A stretch of 64,000 bases of DNA from Puffinus mauretanicus. Lineage: Eukaryota > Chordata > Aves > Procellariiformes > Procellariidae. How positions within the stretch are numbered: the first letter of the stretch is position 1; every line of letters begins with the position of its first letter. Shown piece by piece: positions 24,627 through 38,600 of this stretch. Position numbers and translations under genes: made by a program. The stretch lies in the NCBI GenBank assembly GCA_023333565.1, contig JAJKFH010000102.1, positions 5,969,001-6,033,000 of the forward strand. The letters are read 5' to 3'. The notes beneath the pieces were generated by a model. The model did not search any database. It was not told the origin of the DNA and worked only from the letters and a program-made list of their open reading frames with translations.

Positions 24627-27600
24627 GTTTGATAATTAGCAAATAGAAAAGGGATATGAAGTTGGCAAAACTGCAAAAGAATGTGGTATTGTGTTTGCCA
24701 TGTTCACGTTTTATAATTTGACTCCAGAGAAAAAGGGAGCAGGAAGAATCCCAGGCCTAGAGAGCAAGAACTGAGTTTTCATGGCCTTTTTCCCCCCTGA
24801 AGTTGTATTTCATTTACTTATATGAAAAAATAGTTGAAGAAAAGGGCAGGAGGAATATTCCAGTTTGCACAAAGGGACAGAAAAACAGAAGCCTTCTCCA
24901 GGGCAAATAGCCATCAGAGGTGGAGTAAATTGCCAGTCATCTATCCCTCTCCTCTAGATTACCTGATATATTGGAGCAGTTGAAGAAGAATCTGCTGCTT
25001 AAATGCAATCAAGAATTGCATTTTATTCATTTATTTTTCTTACTACAACTTTGGTGTCAGTCTTGTAACCGGGAACTTACCCTGATGCTTTGCTAAGATG
25101 TGCTTTTTTTAATCTATCTAGTGTTGAAAGGGAAGGCAGGTGACACTTTCAAATCTCAGCTGGTGAATGGCACAAAGGATGAGTGCAGTCAAATAACTGC
25201 AGTGACTCGTAACCGAAAACAAGTTGGGAACCTGCGTTAGGAAGTGTTTCCCACTGAGCTGTGTGTGCTGATTTGGGAGCTGGTGATGTCAGATGCAAAG
25301 TCCTCCTTTTGGCAGATGTTCTCCAAGGCAGTTCTGGCAGAGGCTCAGCAACAGAGTGACAGCACTTTATGCCTGTGATGTCAGATGACCTCATACCATA
25401 ACAGCCCATAACATATACTTTATGTATCTAAGAAAGGGTGTTAGAACCCATCACTTTCTCAGATGTGTGGGTTATCAGATATTGTGGGACAAATCTAGCA
25501 GTTTGGTGCAGCTTTTCTTCTGCTCTGCTGTCGAGCTGGAGTTTCTTCAGATTTGCAGGTTTTGTGAGTAATGTTTAAATAATATATTTTCCATAGGTAT
25601 ATGGATAGACTGTATATGTAGGCATGTGGGAGGGATGTAGGTGTACGCTACATTTAAAAAGCCATCTTATATAATGCAAAAAAAAAATTTAAAACATGAG
25701 AAAATATGTCTTTGTTACAAAAATCTTATTTCTATTGTTTACTATTTGGATCTGATATATCAGACAAATCTGCTCTGGAGGACCAGTTACAGCTTTGGTG
25801 CGTGTTGTGCTGGGTTGTTTGGTTCCAGGACTGGCCATGGAGAAAGCAGAAGCAGCATCTGTGCAGACCCTGTATTTTCAGCTCTGGAAATTACTTCCTG
25901 ACCATGAAACATGTCTGCACTGCAGGATTTTAAGACAAATTCTTATTTGTTGTTTGCTCTTTGAAAATCAGTCCTGTGGAAAAGTGCAGGTAGGTCTGCA
26001 GCTCCAGGTCTTCTGGCTCTCCAGCTAGTTGCGTGACTCCTGTCTTAGTTTGAGGAGTTTTCTGAGGAGTAATGATTTTTTAAATTTTTTTTAAGTGATT
26101 CATTTTCTGTTGATTGAAATGCTTTATTATCTTTTAGAAGGCAAGGCAAAAGGTACTAATCCTAGGAAAGAACAACTGTTTGCTTTTGGAGCACAGAGTG
26201 AGTACTGATGAAGGAGAGCAACAAGGCAGCACTCCTAGTGTAAATGTAATCATTTAGGTTTAGATGGCTTGCAATTACAGCTTAACCTAAATGGGTTGCT
26301 CTGCAGGCAGAAAATCTAATTAAACCCAATTAGTCAGTAATTTATGTTTCACGTCCCGTATACGCCCCAATTCCCTAATCTCTATCACTGCTGTAAATCC
26401 GCTAAGAATCAGCTGGACAACAGGCGGGCTGGCCAGGCCAGGTAACTAGTGACCTCGTATTGAAGCCTTTCCCTCTCCGCTTTGGAAGTCATACCAAGCA
26501 TTACCTCTCATGAAAACTGATGGTCATGTAAAGGAGTCTTGCCAGAACTGAAATACATTTGGCTTTTAGTTTTCTGTCAGACTTTGTTGAGAGCGGCCAA
26601 GAGGTTTCAGCTGTTTCAGTAGAAAGCTTCTGAGGGATGGACAGGAAGAGAGGTACCACATTACTAGATTTATTTCAATAAAATACTGCCAATGTATGAA
26701 AGGAGAAGGTGATATGCCAGATATTTGTATCTATTAGACTGTTATAAATAGCTGATGATATTTCCAGCCAAGGATACTTTGTTGAGACTAGAGCATTTCT
26801 TAGCCTGTTCCGGTAATTTTTTTGCTTGCTGTGTGTTGGAGTTTGTTGACATACGTACGACCATACAGTACTTCCAAGAGTGCTCATTAATTGTGGATTA
26901 GCACGTATCTGTAATTATTGTCCTGATTACTTCCCTGATTGAGTGTAAAATGAATAATATACTTGGTAGCATTCATGTAAAATACACAAATTAAAGAACA
27001 GGATCTTAGGTCTTTCAGAAGAAGTTTTGCACTTCACAGCAGGAGGACAACTGAAAGAATACATTTCTTTTCTTTGATGCAGACACATCATTAGTTGCTG
27101 CCACAGCAGATACAAATTTCCTTTGACATTCCCACTGAAATTAGATCACCTTCCCTCCCTCTGTTTTCTGATAAAATTAATACAATTACATTAACATTAA
27201 AAAGAACAAAAGGAGCATGTGACCACAGCAAGAGGCAAAACAGATTTCAAAGCAGATACCATCTTTTGTGCTGCTTAAATGCTGCTGGACTCCATGTGAG
27301 CCCAGAACTGGGTATTGAATCATAAGATAAAGTGTAAGTCTACATATCTAAATTATTTTATTAGAAATTGGAGTCTTGGGAAGACTATTAATTTTGGCAG
27401 TATGCTGATGTGTAGATACAAGCAAATTAGCTTTGGTATTGGGAACAGTTCAGCCTATACTGAAGCAGGCAAATTTCCTCAATAATATATCCCGTTTCTC
27501 AACTCACATGACTTATCTGCTTCTAGTAACTGAGAGACCTTTCCTGGGTAGCTTTGGTATCCCTGTACCATGCTACATTGCTCCATAAGCATTGCAGTTA

Positions 27601-27954
27601 AACCCCCAGCATCTGTGTTTTACAGCAAGTGTCAGTGGCCTGGACTATCTGTAATTGCTCAACTATTTACTTGCCTTTTGTGTTTTAGTTTTTTTTCCAC
27701 TCATCTCTGAGGCAGTTGGAAAACTGTTTTCATGTGAGGGAGACACCAGGTGCAGTGGATATAGTTCAGAGAAGACAGAGCAACTTCCATCTCAAAAACA
27801 AAGGAAAAAACCCACCAACACAGCTAAAATCAAAAAAGCAGCACAGTTTGGCAGAGTAAGTGCAGAGGCCTCAAGTTACAGAGAGACGAGGCTGTTTCTG
27901 TCGTGCCACATGGAGAACAAAGCGCTTGTGTGAGCTCCTGAGCAGCTGGGGTAG

Positions 27955-28060
27955 CAGGGAGACGAGGGGAGGCGGCGGCAAGTCCGCTCAGGCGAGTAAA
28001 CCTGCCCCAGCGCCTCGAGCCCAGGGTCGGGGCACGGTGGAAATCCCATCCTCGTCCTGA
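27955..28060. other. Small CpG cluster in intron 2
   Basis: Roughly ten CpGs lie within about 105 bases (GGCGGCGG, CCGCTC, GGCGAG, AGCGCCTCGAG, GTCGGGGCACGG, CTCGTCC), clearly above the surrounding intron. This could be a small CpG island or GC-box-type regulatory element. It is below usual CpG-island length, so the function is only a guess. No TATA box or strong initiator was recognised. Confidence 0.4.
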
Positions 28061-29106
28061 TTGACATAAACACTTTCCCTCTTGCTTGAGATCAAAGTGT
28101 CTTGTCTTTGCGCTGTAATGAAATAGTTCGATACTGTATGATGTGGAAACTCCCTGTCTCTAAACACCCAGTGCAAAGAACGGCACCAGGCAGATTGCTT
28201 TTCTGCTCTCTTGCAATGTCAGCTACTGCCTCAGCACTAGCTAAATGTGCAGCTCATGTCAGAGGAGTGACGGCTCCTTGAAAAGCGCTCCTGACCCAAC
28301 TGGCCTGCTTTCTCCTTCTGCTTTCTCTTACGTGGACACAAAAAAGTCCTCTGAACGAGTGAACCAGATTTAATCCTGCCTGTAAACTATTACCAACACT
28401 GCCTCCGTAGCCAGCTGCAGAGTATTTATCGCCAATGAAGCTGTGGGAGCAGAAAAAAAGCTGCCTTTGATTTACCAGTCTCAGATGACGTAGCAAAGAT
28501 GTCAAGAAAATCATTTAAATACCTCTTAACTGACCAGAGTTATTAAGTTTGTAGCAAACTAGGAACGGTATGATGTTGTTTTGGCACTGCTCCTTTTCCC
28601 GTGGGAGATGTGTTGTAACCCTTTTTGGAAAGTGTCTGTGTTTTGCATGTCAATGTGCTAATCAAGGTTTAGGTAAAAGAAGACACAAAAGACTTAGTCA
28701 GTGCTTCAGTACTTTTCTCAGAAAGCTCAGCTCCAGCTGCATGCACAAATATTTTTCTTGTATATAAATCTTCTTTACCGTAACAGAATTTGTGAAGCAC
28801 AAAATAATTTTCCTTATGTTGTTTGTTTGCATTATTTTTTTCTGCATTATTTCAGAGGGGGAGAAATGCCAAAGAGTTTGTGTGCTTGCATGTGTATGAG
28901 TCGGTGACTGAATGCATGTTTTATTCATCTCCTCGTTTTCAGACTGGAGATATTGCGGCACCCAGCAAGCATGACTCAGGTGAATCTGTGCCACTGTCGA
29001 AGTACTCTGGTGTTTCATACCAAACCCTTTGCCCCATCTGACTGGACTCCTCTTTGAAGTTACTGTGTAGCTTGTTTTTTAAAACGTTTACGCTATTTGT
29101 GGACCT

Positions 29107-29143
29107 TCCCCCCACCCCCCAAAAAAAAATTTAAAAAAAAAAA
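29107..29143. repeat. C-run followed by A-tracts
   Basis: Two runs of C (six each, separated by CA) are followed by A9, TTT and A11. Low-complexity sequence of uncertain origin. Confidence 0.8.
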
Positions 29144-32100
29144 TAGCTGAAGTAGAAAGGAACCAAGACCAAGAAGGAGGTAATGCTGAGACAGGAAACA
29201 CTGTTTTGCAGAGGAGCCTGGATAGAAATGGAAGAGGAAAAAAAAGACAATATCTCTGCATCTCATCTTCCTGCCAGTTCAGGATTCATCTGTGTGGGTT
29301 ATCCCGTGCCATTCTCCAGTCAAACAGCAGTGGAAGTGAGCAGTGTAGCTGTCAGATGTCTTCCACCCCCTTCTTATTCTCTTAGCTTGAATTTAAATAT
29401 TTTGAAGGTTAGTACACTTAAATTCACACACGGATTTTAACAAGAAACCTGAGTTTGTGGGCTTCAATGTAAATCATTAGAATGCCAAATAACTGAGGTT
29501 AAATTTTTGAATGGTTGTTTATGCCAACAATTTATAAGAGTGGAGGAAATAAACCTTTTCTGAACAGCTTTCCTAACAGAAAGTGTGACTTAAGCCAACA
29601 GAAATGTGCAAATACATAACTTAGTGCCAAAACTGCCTTAGATGAATCAGATTTATTATACACCAGACAGAAAGAAATTCAAACATTCGCTTCAGCCCTC
29701 ATTCCGTGTTGAGATTTGAGTGGGGGGGTACAATCTGTGCAAGATAAACTGCTTGGGAAATTAAACTTTGGAAGAACCCCCCCCACCCGTGACATTTTTT
29801 GCCGTCAGGCTCATGTGATCTGCTGTAGAGTGCGGATGAACTTCCCAAACCCTGACATCGCAACTCTGCTCAGTGTCACAGCTACAGTATGTCAAGCTCG
29901 TAACAAAATAAACCTCCCACCGGAAACAGCTTCTCTTTGAAGTTCCCAAACTTGCTCTAGTCTTGGTTTTAAAAAAGCAATATCATATATCAAATACACT
30001 GAAAAGTTATTTCAAGCTACTTTTCTATGATAAAGCACTATGGTTTGGCCACTGCTGTAAGTGCAGATGTATTCATTGCATTCCAGGCTTTACCAGCGCT
30101 TTATTTTATTTATGGCTTGCTCCCTTCTTTTTTTATTTTTAATAAGTGTTGGTAAAATTTGTCACGTTGCTCCACGCTGAAGACTTCAACACAGTGGTAA
30201 ATTAAATTTAAAACTCTTCACAATGATATATGTGCGAGATTGGCTAGCACAGCCAACCCCACAGAGAACGCAGGGGTTAGCAAAAAGGCAAGTTCACAAA
30301 GTGAAGTAGCTACCCTTTGTCAGAAATAATTTTGTCTTGATAAAATTGGAAAGTTAAAGAGGTAATGGCAAAGCTCAGCTACAAGTACAGAGTGTTTCTA
30401 CATAAGCTAACGCCGGGTGCGCTGACAGCACTCTTACTTGCAGAGGCCCTGATTTGGTGAGATACTTGACTGTAAGCACAGTTATAGTTTGAAGTCTGCA
30501 CACGGTGGTTTCCATTTACCTTGAAATCCTTTTTCTCTCACTGTGGTGGTAGTGAAAATGTGGCTAAGGTAAGGTTTTAGTTCCTTATCTTGTTGAGATA
30601 CACTGCCAGCAGTCAAAAGTATGTTCTCTTGAAAAAATTATCATTGTACACACCTGTGCTTAGGTTCAGAAGGCTGCTATAAAGGTGTTAAAGGACCTTA
30701 GCATGAGAACCAAATTTGGTCATACCATTATGAATTAACTCAGTAATGAAGTAAACACCTGCTTTAAAAAACTTGCTGGATTGGAACCTGTGTTACTCAT
30801 TTTTTCCTCTTTGGCATCTTTTTGGAGGTCATACTCCCTCGGTGATCCACAACGTTGCGTGGCTATTATGTCAGTAATGTAATCGAATGACCTGTAATTT
30901 CTTACCAGTGTTCATACTAGTACAAGGTTTTTATCCGGAGCCTTTGTCATTTTTATTCTTGCCAGGATATTAATATTTTTGCACTTTTAGTCTAGCGGAA
31001 AGGTTTAGTTAGCTTGTTTGCTAATGGCCTATAAAAATGTGAGTATAGCACCTGCATTGTAAACCTCTGGTTGAGTTTCTGACTGCGATTTATAGCTGTC
31101 GTAAAACTCTGTGAAACTGTTCTTGGATGAGGGTGCGCAGCCTTCAGAGGAAGCCAGTGAGGGCTCCGCAGGACCCTTTCATGCACTTGATAAGTGTGGT
31201 GCTCTCTGCTTCACGACTGTGATAAAAGGGGACCTTGCAAGCGTTTTAGCCATCAGTGCATAAGGCCAGGATTTCCATATTTTACCTTCCCTCGCTGGGT
31301 CTGCAGTGGCTGCCCAGATTGTGTCAAGGCCACATTCTTTCCACTGCCAGAGGTGTTCACGGCGCTATCAGCTGTGAATTTGGGAACGCAGAGCTCTCGG
31401 CAAGGGGTTGGCACACAAATAGGGAGAGAGGAATCATCTCAAATGACATGACCGCATGGATGTCCCTGGGTTTATATTAATTTTTTGATGAACAATTTGA
31501 TATTAAATTCAGGAGTCTGAAAACGTTTTTTAAAGCCTTTCAGTTTACCTTCACTTCAGTTAAAGTAATGATTCTGAGTTTGCAAGAATGAGACTAATGC
31601 AGATTAAACGAAGCCTGACTCCCCACCTCGCATGCACAGAGGCTATGTGAGAAATGAAAGCAATTAACGTAAAATCGAGTCTGTGTTTGTATGCTGTTAT
31701 CGGCAGATCAACTGAATTACTACCCGCAAGGCCTCCTAGCTTAGAGAAGTCCTACAGGGCAGCTGGTCACCTGTCGACCTGCTGTGCTGGGTTTATTCCA
31801 GTAATGGCTGGACTGAAACTTCCTGGCCCAGGTTGGGCCTCCATGAGTTTTAGCTTGCTCAGCTCTAGTCTCCAAACTGAAATGTGGCGGGATCTCCGAG
31901 AGAGAGCAACCTCTCTGGGAGGGCAGAGAAGGGGCAAGTGACTTTCTTGAGGCCTGAGTATTTACTTCACCTGGGGAAGCCACTGGTTTTGCATCTTGCA
32001 GTAGTTGGAACAGTAGATGAATTGGCCCAAATAAAGTTTCAGGTGCGCCTGGCAGGGGAAGGTGTAACCTTGATTAGCGAAAGAGATGACTTGCTTGGAA

Positions 32101-35100
32101 AGCAGAACAGTGCAACTGGAAAACAGGAAACAGCGATAGGAAATGCTATCTGTACAAGAATAAACAAATATTTGTAGAGGAGAATCTGCAAGTGGCACTG
32201 GTTTCCTCCCACACTACTTACTGTTGTCAAAGTGATGGGCTCCCTTACATTTAATGCATGCGTATTACAGTGAGTGTCAGTGTCTGAATAATCCTCACAA
32301 ACCTTGAAAACAAGATTCATTTCAGAATCCTGAATTTTGGCTATCCGTCTGGACTTTGTGTTAATTAGAAGCTGAAAGTTCGTTAGAGTGGAGCTTCTGA
32401 GGGTCTCCCGGGGAAGTGTCATAACAGCCATCTCTTGTCTTAGCTGAGGAGCTCCAGGATCTGCAGCAGCTTCAGAAGGTGAAACTCGCGCACCTGTCAT
32501 GCGGACATGGGGAGGCTGGCTTTCTTTTGAGTGAAAGATTGGAATGGATGGAGAGGCATCTTGCTGCTTTTGAAGATAACACAATCCTCTGGATGACCAT
32601 TTAGGTACAGGGGTTGTATTTCTCATGAGTTCATTGAAGTATTAGCCTGGGACCACTGAAAGAAGGCGTGAAAATTTCTTCTTTATTGCTGAATGTAAGC
32701 GCTACTGGAGATTGCTCTAAGCAGAATCACTGAGTGGGATTTAGTTGTGAAGTCTGAAAATTGTTTATATTTAAAACAGACGTGACGTGATGCAGACCGC
32801 AGAGATAGGAGGAGAATTCGGAAAATCTCTGTCTTGTCTGTCACCTTTATAGCTTTAAGTTTATTCTCCTACAGCTTCAAGTGGAGGCTTACTGCCCATA
32901 AAATTATGGAAGGATGGTTTTGTTGTTTGTGGTTTATGTATTTTATGAAGTCAATAAATACATGTTAAGCAGAAGTGATTATACCTGAAATGGCAACAGG
33001 GAAATAGCTGTATCTCTTCTTCATCCTCTGATTCATTCCTATGTCAGGATTTACAACTCAGTTAAACACACACTTTCTTCATAATTGCCCATGTGCTGGC
33101 AGAAAGTAGTCAGTTGTCGGGGGGTTTGTTCATTTCTGGGTTGGCTGCCTGAGAACATAAGGATTTGGGGAGAAACTGTGGAATTACTCATAAATTTTCT
33201 TAATTGAATTGAGCATAAGCTTTCAGGCTTAAGATGTAAGGCAAGGAAAACTTTCCAGTTTCCAGGCAGAGCTGTCTCATTGCAGTTATTTACACAGTGC
33301 TGCTTTGACTTGCTGTTAAAAAATTACACTGAGGCAGAGATTAGGAATTAAAAGAGCAGTTTTGTAAGCAAAAATGCCTCGGTTTCATTCAGTAAGAGGA
33401 GATGTGGTGAAGGAGGGAGAAAGCGGGGGGGGGTGAGCAGAGGAAAGAAAAAGGACTATTACTTCAGGCAGGTTTGCATATGTCAGTCAGTGAGACCTTG
33501 ATCCTGTAGAACCTTAGGAATATGCTTTATGTTACAGCACTTCAGTGAGACAACTTAGAGCCTGTAACATATGTGGCCCTCGATGGCAGGTCAGCCTCTT
33601 CCCTCCATCTCTCCCTCCTCGTCATCGCCCATCTTGCGTGGTTCTGGGTCCTAATCTTGTGAGAAATAGTATTGAAGGGATTGAGTTTCTTTCACAAAGC
33701 TACTGTAAGATTTCTCATCCCTTATTCAAAGTAACTCAGAAGCTCCTCGCTTCAGGGTTTAAATGTGGCGCATGGAGGACACATCCATCCTTTTAATGTT
33801 TGGTTTAGGATGGTGTGCTGTTGCCCTTTTCTGCATTTTGATATGAATTGTTAACAGAGTTCAGAAATAACTGAAGAAGTCTTTGTTAACAGCAAAATGT
33901 ACTTTAATACAAAAAGATGCCTGCTTAGTCTGCATGCACGTGTGTTGATAGTACTATTTTAGCTCATCACGGAAAAGGTAACTTACATTGCAGACTTAAA
34001 ATGTTGGCATTTTACATGAATATTTGGGGATTTTTCTGTGCCCAGTGGCATGTAATACTTAGGAGCAATATTGTGCCTTCTATTAAATATAATACAAAAT
34101 TAGTAGCTGCAGCTTATAATATTATCCCCGCAGGAGTTGAACATCATTTGTACAGCATCCTAGGTCATTTATCTCTTGTCATCATGAAATATTTGTGTGA
34201 GATTTTATTTAAAATAGTACAGAATTTCTTTCATTGTGTTCCAGACCAACGTGCAAGAAATCTAGTCAAAGTAGCCAAATGAGTGGTGCATCTTCCATAC
34301 CCTGCAAAGTTACTGGTGTGTTGCTGGAAGTTTTCTGTCTTTCCCTGTGGTCTACACTGAAAGGTTTGTTCCTCACGTACAAACTTTCAGCAACCTGACA
34401 GAGTGACAAGGCAAAATAATGGAGAGGATATAGTGCATGTTGCTTGATGCTTGGTAGCAGTCTCTGAAACTGGGGTGCAAGGGAACCCATGGCTGCTCAG
34501 CAGTATAAAATAGAGGCAAGAGGTTACAGTTGCCTTCCGTGTGTGCTTTGGGACTTGTCGATGGAGAGAGAGTACCGCGAGGTGACCGACTCCTGCTTTC
34601 TGCCAGATCAGAGATTAGATGCACAGTGTTCTTCATTTATCCCGCGTGCTCACAACAGTTCCCTTCCCCAAGGGAACTGAAAACTACTTCTGAAGGAGAC
34701 TTATGCAGTTACTTTGAAAATATTCAGTAGCTTAAGGAGAGCAAGAGACACCCCTTTTTTCAAGGAGGCCTGCGTAGGCAAGAGCAGGAGAAGACGGTGC
34801 GTTTGCCTGCGCTGCTTCCCACAGAATTACGGGTCTCTGGGCTGACAGCGCTGCTGCAGGTTTTTAGTAACACCAGCCTGAAGTGCACACGCACCATGGA
34901 AGGCTGCATTCCTCCCCCTCCCGCCCAAGGCTTTTGCTTTTTTGGGGGAGGTGGTGGTTGTTTTTCTGCGCCTGCTGACGTCAACAAAATTGCCAGATGG
35001 CATTTCAATGCTTTGCAAAGAGACAGGAGCCTTTTATTACCGGGGTCACGTGGATCCCATTCATTTGCATTCCCAGAAGTGGTCTAAAGCTTTTGCTCAC

Positions 35101-37087
35101 TGTATAGGCAAAGAGTGCTCTGCACCTTCCAGAGACCCAGAGGGCCTTCGGTGGGATATTGTTACCTTAAGTGAATCCTGTAAGAGGCATGCATAGATGA
35201 AGGTTTTGCTTCACATTCGTTTGGCTACCAAATACTGAAAGCCTCCAGTCGGTTGTGCTTTGCAGAGGTTTTGTGGGTTTCTTTTTAAAATAACAAAGGA
35301 ATACTTTTGCGAACTTAGGGTGATAAACAGACCTACAACTTAGCTCTAAGAAGTTTACTTACAGTCGGTCTCTCAGATCCAGGTGACACAGTAGCTTGCG
35401 GAACAAAGATGCAAGTCCAACACTGTGATAAATATTAGCAGAGAAGAGGAGCTATCTGGGTTTAGATTTTGAAGCTTTCAGGCTCTAACATTAAAGCTGG
35501 ACTGTGACGTGATCGATGCATTGAAATGGAACGTAGTCCCTTTATACCCCTGAACAGATGACTAGGAACTCGGTACCAGATGCACAAGATTAAACCAATT
35601 TACTTTGCTGTGCTTAGGCCATCCCCGCAGCAGCTGGGCAGGGGACATGGCAATGCTTGAAGGCCAGAACAATCTCTTACTGACGTGGTAACTCCAACAG
35701 TAGCCCTTGTCTGGCAGCTAACCTAGAAGAGAAGGAGCTTGTGATTAGATTTTCAGTGGACTGAGACCTTGGAGAAGTGATCCTGGATGAACCTGCAAAG
35801 CCCTCAGGGGAACACATGGATGCTGGAGAAGGAAAAGCCAGACTTAATTTTGGGGAGCATGAGGCAGTGGAAGCCTTCTGCTTCTTGCAGATTATGAAGC
35901 TGGTCCTTGGACTAGTTTCTCAGGTCAAAGGGAGGAGAAATGCATTTCTGTCTGAGAATGAAAGGCAGGAGCACTTTTTATTTTTCCCTGAAGCAAACGC
36001 AAGGTACCTTGGCTGGAGCACATGGGCTTTGTGGTGATGCACAAAGGAGGCTAAGTAGTCTGGTTTTGACTCCTACATCACAATTTAAAACTAAAACTCC
36101 CTTAAACCTATATGAGATTACCATAGGCTCCAGAATGAGCAATAATCTTGGCTCACAAACCAGCTTTTAATACATTACTATTTCATTTTCTACCAATTTC
36201 AGCTTTCAAATGTGCCCCTGTGGTGCCTCCTTGCTCAGAGTACACTGCAGTGACAAAGATGTGCGTAAGTTACCAAGGGCCATCTGTCTGAAAAAAAAAT
36301 ATGGGGTAACATAACCCTATGATCTTTCCAAGTGTGAATATTTTATGGCTTAACAAAGTGCTATTGAAAGGCATGAAACAAGCAGCATCACATACTCCCC
36401 TTTCCTGCTTGATAAGCCATGTGTTAATATTGCTTACCCTTGTCTTACCAATTTTCCAGCTGTATGACATGCATTAAGTTCTGGTGATTTATCATGGTAT
36501 TCTGTGTATGCTAAGCATTGCTGCAATTCACATGGTGTTAAGTGGTTACAGAAGAACATACAAATAAATATAATGAATTATTGGACCTTTTAAATTTGGT
36601 ACCATTATATTCATGACTAGGAAGTAGAGAAATTATTTTAAGCTGTCTTAGAGCAGACTGGTTGATGTTGCAGAGCACGAAGAGTAATAACTTGACCCTG
36701 CTTTCATGACTCCATTCTTCAGCTGGGGGAAGAAAGAGTACAGTTTCTTTAGGGCTGGCGTCTTAGGGAAACTTACTGCTCACGCTGTGCTCCGATACCT
36801 AATTTAATTTCACAGGGGAGTAGCGATTGGCGTTCACATCGTGATTCACAGATCATGGAACAGGAAGCAGCCTGTCAACTTCTAGGGAGGTGAAAGGGGG
36901 GAGAGTTGCTTAGAGAAAAACAAAAATCTGTTTTGTGAGGGAATTCGGCTCGTGAGCACAGCAGGCAGACTTCAGTTCTGCTGTGACTCCTGCTGAAGTT
37001 AGAGGAGTCACTCTGCAGATTAATTTGCCCCTCAGTTTATCAATTTGTAGAGTCTTGAGTGCAGATGAGTCCTTTGGTGGATTAAAC

Positions 37088-37118
37088 AAAAAAAAAAAAA
37101 ACCAAAAAAAGAAATAAC
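37088..37118. repeat. A-rich tract
   Basis: A 14-A run, CC, then A7 and a further A-rich stretch. It may be a slippage tract. No retroposed gene was recognised upstream. Confidence 0.8.
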
Positions 37119-38329
37119 ATTCTTTCCTATCTAGGATGAGAGGTTTTTGAGACTTAAATTTGAGTATGCCCCTTCTGTACTTGTGTCCCAAATTAGCTGT
37201 ATTCTAATAGGTGGATTTGCTTCCACAGCCTCTGTAGCTTGTACCTAATTGCAAATGTGTTGCTGAATACTTTGCATCCTTTTGCAAATCACATCAACAA
37301 ACTGAAAGAAAGCATGCTTACACCAACATGCATATGTAAGCACTGTCTTTTGTGCGTGTGTGCTGGTGTTTCATTATTAGCATTTTTTGCAATATTCTTT
37401 CATTTTCTCTCTTCCATTATTATTTGTCTGAGGATACTCTCAGCAGCTTTATTAAAAAAAAAAAAAGTACAATCATCTTCAACCAAATTGAGGGAATACT
37501 TTCAAGCTAAACACTGCACAATTGTAGATGGAGTATAGCATCTTCAACAGCTCTGGTAGCAGACAAATAAAAAACGGGGAGAAGAAGGGCATATATATGT
37601 TATCCTTATGTGTTTGATTTATTTCTCTGAAAGAAAATCTGCTTTCTTAATCAGGTTGTCAAGCACTGCATGTATTGCTGGGGAGTTTTGTGTTCCTACA
37701 GAAATGTCTGTAATCCTTCTGCTACAGAATATTTTAGTATGAGGGTCAGTTCAAAATGTTACGAGATTCCCTCCACCTTCCCCAGGTACAGTAATTTCTT
37801 TGTTGTTTGTACAAGATTTTCAAGATCATTGGAAAGAATGCGAACAGCGAGAGACTACTGGGCTAATATATAAAAACATGGATGAAGATCTTTTCCCTCC
37901 CAAACTGATGGTAGCATTTCATGTGCACAGCAGAGTTACAGTCTCGATTTGAAGGAAGAATAGTGCCATCTGGTGATCCCTGGCAAAGGCTTTTCCGCAC
38001 CTAAAGCTGCAGGATCATAATGCGCAGTATTAAAAGTTCTGTTCAGTTGTACCATTGCTGTTATATTATACCCTTTCCTGAAGCACTGACTCACTTTAAG
38101 CGGTTACCTAGCATTAGGTATCCTAGGTAGTGCGCTCATTTATGGAGTATTTGTGCTCTAGCCTTGAATATGTACTCAAACCAGCTGTTCTGTAATTTTC
38201 TCACTGGCATCCCCGCTATGAAGCTCTCATCCCCTTTTCCTGTTGTGATTTTCACTTCTGCAGCTGGATGTCCTCACAGCTGTGCTGCGTAGCCCCCTCT
38301 CCTGCCCTCTCTCCTTTTCCTGTGCTGTT

Positions 38330-38600
38330 GACCCCGTGAGACACTAGCGGACCGTCCGGGAGGCAGTAACCCTTAGAAAGACGAGTGACATTTTGGGCTT
38401 CCTTGCTCCATCCCGCTGGGAACTCCCAGTCTGCATCGCTTGGTTTGTAAGCGAGGCAGTGGCTCCATTCCAGCAGAAGACCTGCGCTCTGATCTCCCTT
38501 CTCATTACGTTCTCATCAGTAACGAAGGGCTGGCGTCAGATCATCACCGATGCTGCCGTTGCCCGAGGGGAAGCAGAGTTCAGCCTGCTGCTCTGGAGCC
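38330..38600. other. GC-/CpG-richer patch in intron 2
   Basis: CpG is retained in several places (ACTAGCGGACCGTCCGGG near 38345; GCATCGC, AAGCGAGG, CTGCGC, AACGAAGG, GGCGTC, CACCGATG, GCCGTTGCCCGAGG further on) within about 270 bases. No coding homology was recognised, although both strands have medium open frames. It may be a regulatory element or an unrecognised repeat. Confidence 0.35.

Noticed and set aside
32039..32626. 195-codon open frame on the minus strand
   Set aside because: It has no recognisable motif. The C-terminal hydrophobic part follows from local base composition. No splice-site or promoter support was seen.
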